DNA from: Acidimicrobiia bacterium
GTDB taxonomy: Bacteria; Actinomycetota; Acidimicrobiia; IMCC26256; JAENVU01
Direction: 5' to 3'
Length of the DNA stretch: 8,826 bases
Assembly: GCA_025357995.1 (NCBI GenBank)
Contig: JANYLF010000226.1
Location: forward strand, 1-8,826
The notes under the pieces: generated by a model
Told to the model about the DNA's origin: nothing
Seen by the model: only the letters and a program-made list of their open reading frames with translations
The model's database searches: none
Shown here: one piece after another, positions 6,046-8,826 of the stretch
How positions within the stretch are numbered: position 1 is the stretch's first letter
Layout: each line of letters opens with the position of its first letter
Made by a program: the position numbers and the translations under genes

Positions 6046-7199
6046 AGCCCGACGGCACGCGCCACACTCTGAAGGACCTTTACCACGAGCGGACGTCGTT
6101 CGACTTCCTGCACCGGCGGTGGCGCTGGGCGTTGTTGTCGGGCCTGCTGATCCTGATCTCGGTGATCGGGTTCATCGCCCGCGACGGTCTCAACCTCGGG
6201 CTGGACTTCACCGGGGGTACGTCGTGGCAGGTCACGGCCGCCGGGGGCAAGAGCCCGTCGAGTGCAGAGCTCCGGACGTTGCTCGCGGGTGAGCAGGTCA
6301 AGGATCCGAAGATCGTGATCCTCGGATCCCGCGGTATCCGCGTTGAGGCGTCGACGGTGTCGTTGGCGCGCGAGGCGAAGGTGACGGCCGCCCTGGCGAA
6401 GTACGGCGGCGTGACCGCGGCCGCGGTCAGTGTGAGCGAGGTCGGCCCGAGTTGGGGACAGAAGGTGAGTAGTGAGGCGCTCCTCGCCTTGGGGCTCTTC
6501 TTCATCGCGATCGCGCTCTATCTCTCGTTGCGCTTCGAGTTCAAGATGGCGGTCGCCGCGATCATCGCGGTGATCCACGACATCCTGATCACCGTTGGCG
6601 TTTACGCCGTGACCGGCATCGAGGTGACGCCGGCCACGGTGATCGCGTTCCTCACCATTCTCGGGTTCTCCCTCTACGACACCGTGGTGGTGTTCGACAA
6701 GATCAAGGAGAACACGCCGCAGCTCACCACCGTCAAGGGTGTGACCTATACGTCGATGGCGAACCGGTCGCTCAACGAAGTGTTGATGCGCTCGCTGAAC
6801 ACGTCGTTTGTCGCGTTGTTGCCGGTCGCATCGTTGTTGGTCGTCGGGGTGTGGCTCGAGGGCGCGTTGGCGCTCCGCGAGTTCGGGTTGGCCTTGTTCA
6901 TCGGACTGCTGGTCGGTGCCTACTCGTCGATCTTCGTCGCCACGCCGATCTTGGCGTGGTGGAAGGAACGCGAGCCGCGCTACCGCGCCTTGGCCGAACG
7001 CAGCATGGTCCGGGCGGGGCGGGAAATGGCGACGGTGGCAGCCGGCGCGGCAGCGGCGACCGCCACGACGACGACTTCGACGACGGCCGAGACCGACGAT
7101 CCCGGCGCCACTCCGGTGCCGGCCGCGCCGGTCGGCGCGAAGGACGCCCTGGTGATCGCGCCTCGACCCCGACAGCAAAAGAGCCGCAAGCGCAAGTAG
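6042..7199 (+). CDS. secF: Protein translocase subunit SecF
   Basis: SecF pairs with SecD to form the proton-driven export accessory complex. In the 385-residue product TM1 spans about 29-46, followed by GLDFTGGTSW (53-62) and a short periplasmic-type domain. The junction motif VGPSWGQKVSSEALLAL (134-150) leads into TM2-TM6 (about 143-303). HDILITVGVYAVTG (179-192) and LGFSLYDTVVVFDKIKEN (207-224) carry the conserved Asp213. NRSLNEVLMRSLNTS (241-255) is the family loop. A cytoplasmic tail of about 80 residues follows, Ala/Thr/Pro-rich and ending with the basic QQKSRKRK. The ATG overlaps the secD stop (ATGA) and has GGAGG at 6030-6034, seven bases upstream. No gene follows for 45 bases. Confidence 0.96.
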   Translation: MKPDGTRHTLKDLYHERTSFDFLHRRWRWALLSGLLILISVIGFIARDGLNLGLDFTGGTSWQVTAAGGKSPSSAELRTLLAGEQVKDPKIVILGSRGIRVEASTVSLAREAKVTAALAKYGGVTAAAVSVSEVGPSWGQKVSSEALLALGLFFIAIALYLSLRFEFKMAVAAIIAVIHDILITVGVYAVTGIEVTPATVIAFLTILGFSLYDTVVVFDKIKENTPQLTTVKGVTYTSMANRSLNEVLMRSLNTSFVALLPVASLLVVGVWLEGALALREFGLALFIGLLVGAYSSIFVATPILAWWKEREPRYRALAERSMVRAGREMATVAAGAAAATATTTTSTTAETDDPGATPVPAAPVGAKDALVIAPRPRQQKSRKRK

Positions 7200-7230
7200 C
7201 CCCACGCGCCGGTACCGGGACGAGGTGCGC

Positions 7231-7236
7231 GAGAAT
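7231..7236 (+). promoter_or_regulatory. Weak candidate -10 (GAGAAT) before rel
   Basis: GAGAAT lies 8 bases before the GTG start of rel in the 45-base gap after secF. It matches TANAAT at the second position and the final AAT only. A leaderless start at GTG would fit, since no convincing Shine-Dalgarno sequence is present. Rel may instead simply be read through from secF. Confidence 0.25.
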
Positions 7237-7244
7237 GGGCAGCG

Positions 7245-8826
7245 GTGACCAGCATTGCGGAACCGACCCGAACCGAGCTTCGTGGCGATCGTCGCTCCGT
7301 GCTGCCGTGGCGTCGGCATCAGGTGGATGTGGCGCTGGCGCCCGTCCTGGACTCGTTCCTCGACCAACACCGGAAGTCCGATACCGCGCTCATCGAGCGG
7401 GCGTACGCGGCGGCGCATCGCGCCCACGCGGAGCAGGTGCGCCGCTCGGGTGAGCCGTACATCTCGCATCCGCTCGGGGTTGCGCTGATTCTTGCCGATC
7501 TCGGCCTTGACGACATCACGATCGCGGCCGCGCTGTTGCACGACGCGGTCGAAGACACGGAGTTCACCAAGGAGGGCGTGGAGGCCGCGTTCGGTCCCGA
7601 GGTCGCGGCCATCGTCGACGGTGTCACCAAGATCGAACGGTTGCAGTTCGCCACCAAGGAAGCGCAGCAAGCGGCGACGATGCGCAAGATGCTGGTGGCG
7701 ATGGCGAAGGACATTCGCGTCCTGCTGATCAAGCTCGCCGATCGGTTGCACAACATGCGCACGATCGCATCCCTGCCCGAAGGCAAGCAGCTGCGCATCG
7801 CGCGCGAGACACTCGACATCTACGCGCCGCTCGCGCATCGAATGGGTATCGGCGATGTGAAGTGGCAGCTCGAAGACCTGTCGTTCGCGGTGCTGTATCC
7901 GAAGCGCTACGCGGAGATCGAACAACTCGTGTACACCCAGTCGCCGGCGCGGGACGACCATCTCGTCCAGGTGCTCGGCGAGCTGCGCGAACGCCTCGCG
8001 GAGTTGCACATCGAGGCCGACGTGAGCGGTCGACCGAAGCACTTCTGGTCCATCTACGAGAAGATGGTCGTGCGCGACAAGGAGTTCGACGAGGTCCAAG
8101 ACCTTCTTGGCGTGCGCGTGGTGGTCGACACCGTGAAGGACTGTTACGGCGCGCTCGGTTCCATCCACGCGTGGTGGCGACCGGTGCAGGGCCGCTTCAA
8201 GGACTACATCGCGATGCCTAAGTTCAACCTGTACCAGTCGTTGCACACCACGGTGGTGGGTCCCGGTGGGCGGCCGGTCGAGGTGCAGATTCGCACCGAA
8301 GAGATGCACCGGCGGGCCGAGTACGGCGTGGCCGCGCACTGGGGATACAAGCAAGGCACGGTCACCACGAACACCGCCGATCTGGTCTGGTTGCAGCGGC
8401 TCGTCGATTGGCAGCAGGAGACCGACGATCCTCAGCAGTTCATGCAGACGCTCAAAGGCGACCTCGAACAGGATGAAGTGTTCGTGTTTACGCCCAAGGG
8501 CAAAGTGGTCACCTTGCCGACCGGTGCCACGCCGGTCGACTTCGCGTACGCGATCCACACCGAGGTGGGGCACCGCTGCATTGGCGCCCGATCGAACGGA
8601 CGGTTGATCCCGCTCGACGCGCTGCTCACTACCGGTGACACCGTGGAGATCGTGACGAGCAAGGTCGAAGGCGCCGGACCCACCCAGGACTGGCTCGAGT
8701 TCGCCACCACCCCGCGCGCTCGCGAAAAGATCCGCCAACGGTTCTCGCGTGAGCGCCGCGTCGACGCGATCGACGGCGGCCGCGATGATCTGGTGGTCGA
8801 ACTGCGCCGCGCCGGGCTCCCGGTCC
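7245..8826 (+). CDS. rel: Bifunctional (p)ppGpp synthetase/hydrolase (Rel/RSH family), 5' part
   Basis: Rel enzymes make and degrade the stringent-response alarmone (p)ppGpp. The first 527 codons are present and the frame is open at the right edge. The N-terminal HD hydrolase domain shows RRSGEPYISHP (66-76), LLHDAVEDT (97-105, His99 and Asp100 of the HD pair) and LADRLHNMRT (164-173), so hydrolase residues appear intact. The synthetase domain has GRPKHFWSIYEKM (262-274), DLLGVRVVV (286-294), RFKDYIAMPKFNLYQSLHTT (317-336) and VEVQIRTEEMH (345-355). RFKD is the RXKD form typical of bifunctional enzymes rather than synthesis-only RelA. A TGS domain follows (about 410-472). Any C-terminal zinc-finger and ACT domains would lie outside the window. 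GTG at 7245 is the only in-frame start after the secF stop that keeps the short N-terminal extension; it begins MTSIAEPTRTE. Confidence 0.95.
   Translation, partial: MTSIAEPTRTELRGDRRSVLPWRRHQVDVALAPVLDSFLDQHRKSDTALIERAYAAAHRAHAEQVRRSGEPYISHPLGVALILADLGLDDITIAAALLHDAVEDTEFTKEGVEAAFGPEVAAIVDGVTKIERLQFATKEAQQAATMRKMLVAMAKDIRVLLIKLADRLHNMRTIASLPEGKQLRIARETLDIYAPLAHRMGIGDVKWQLEDLSFAVLYPKRYAEIEQLVYTQSPARDDHLVQVLGELRERLAELHIEADVSGRPKHFWSIYEKMVVRDKEFDEVQDLLGVRVVVDTVKDCYGALGSIHAWWRPVQGRFKDYIAMPKFNLYQSLHTTVVGPGGRPVEVQIRTEEMHRRAEYGVAAHWGYKQGTVTTNTADLVWLQRLVDWQQETDDPQQFMQTLKGDLEQDEVFVFTPKGKVVTLPTGATPVDFAYAIHTEVGHRCIGARSNGRLIPLDALLTTGDTVEIVTSKVEGAGPTQDWLEFATTPRAREKIRQRFSRERRVDAIDGGRDDLVVELRRAGLPV

Noticed and set aside
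7209..7218. Ten-base palindrome CCGGTACCGG between secF and rel
   Set aside because: It is short, GC-rich, without a T tract or known operator match; chance is a sufficient explanation.
5856..8738. 960-codon open frame on the minus strand opposite secD, secF and rel
   Set aside because: Same reason: it lies antisense to three conserved genes, has biased Arg/Asp/His/Leu composition and shows no family motif. Its length alone is not evidence in DNA of this composition.

Overview
The window is GC-rich, with strong G/C bias at third codon positions. All ten genes I can support lie on the plus strand and are tightly packed. The order ruvC-ruvA-ruvB-yajC-secD-secF-rel is the conserved actinobacterial arrangement; in Mycobacterium tuberculosis the same genes occur in this order, with apt between secF and rel. 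GTG starts are frequent, two starts have little or no leader, and the candidate SOS box is of the mycobacterial/Bacillus type. An actinobacterium is therefore likely. Acidimicrobiia or a relative is a guess from style, not something I can prove here.

Region 1 (1-1868) is the end of a molybdenum-hydroxylase (carbon monoxide dehydrogenase type) operon. It holds the 3' part of the FAD-binding medium subunit (coxM-like), a MocA-type molybdopterin cytidylyltransferase, and a CoxG-type SRPBCC protein with a C-terminal hydrophobic anchor. The genes overlap or abut, so they are probably translationally coupled. The substrate of the hydroxylase cannot be fixed because the large subunit lies outside the window.

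Region 2 (1869-4109) is ruvCAB, the complete Holliday-junction branch migration and resolution machine. A perfect 22-base palindrome containing TCGAAC-N4-GTTCGA, the mycobacterial-type LexA box, straddles the ruvC start codon. A TAGGGT -10 element sits 7 bases before that GTG. Together they suggest a leaderless, damage-inducible promoter driving the three ruv genes.

Region 3 (4110-7199) is yajC-secD-secF, the accessory complex of the SecYEG translocon. SecD carries a Ser/Thr-rich insert bracketed by its only two cysteines. Region 4 (7200-8826) begins a bifunctional (p)ppGpp synthetase/hydrolase that runs off the right edge. The apt gene that often sits between secF and rel in Actinobacteria is absent.

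Most of this is conserved housekeeping sequence. I see no mobile element, CRISPR array, tRNA, rRNA or convincing undescribed system. No gap longer than 50 bases lies between genes. The most informative signals are regulatory: the SOS box on the ruvC start and the CTG start of the mocA-like gene.
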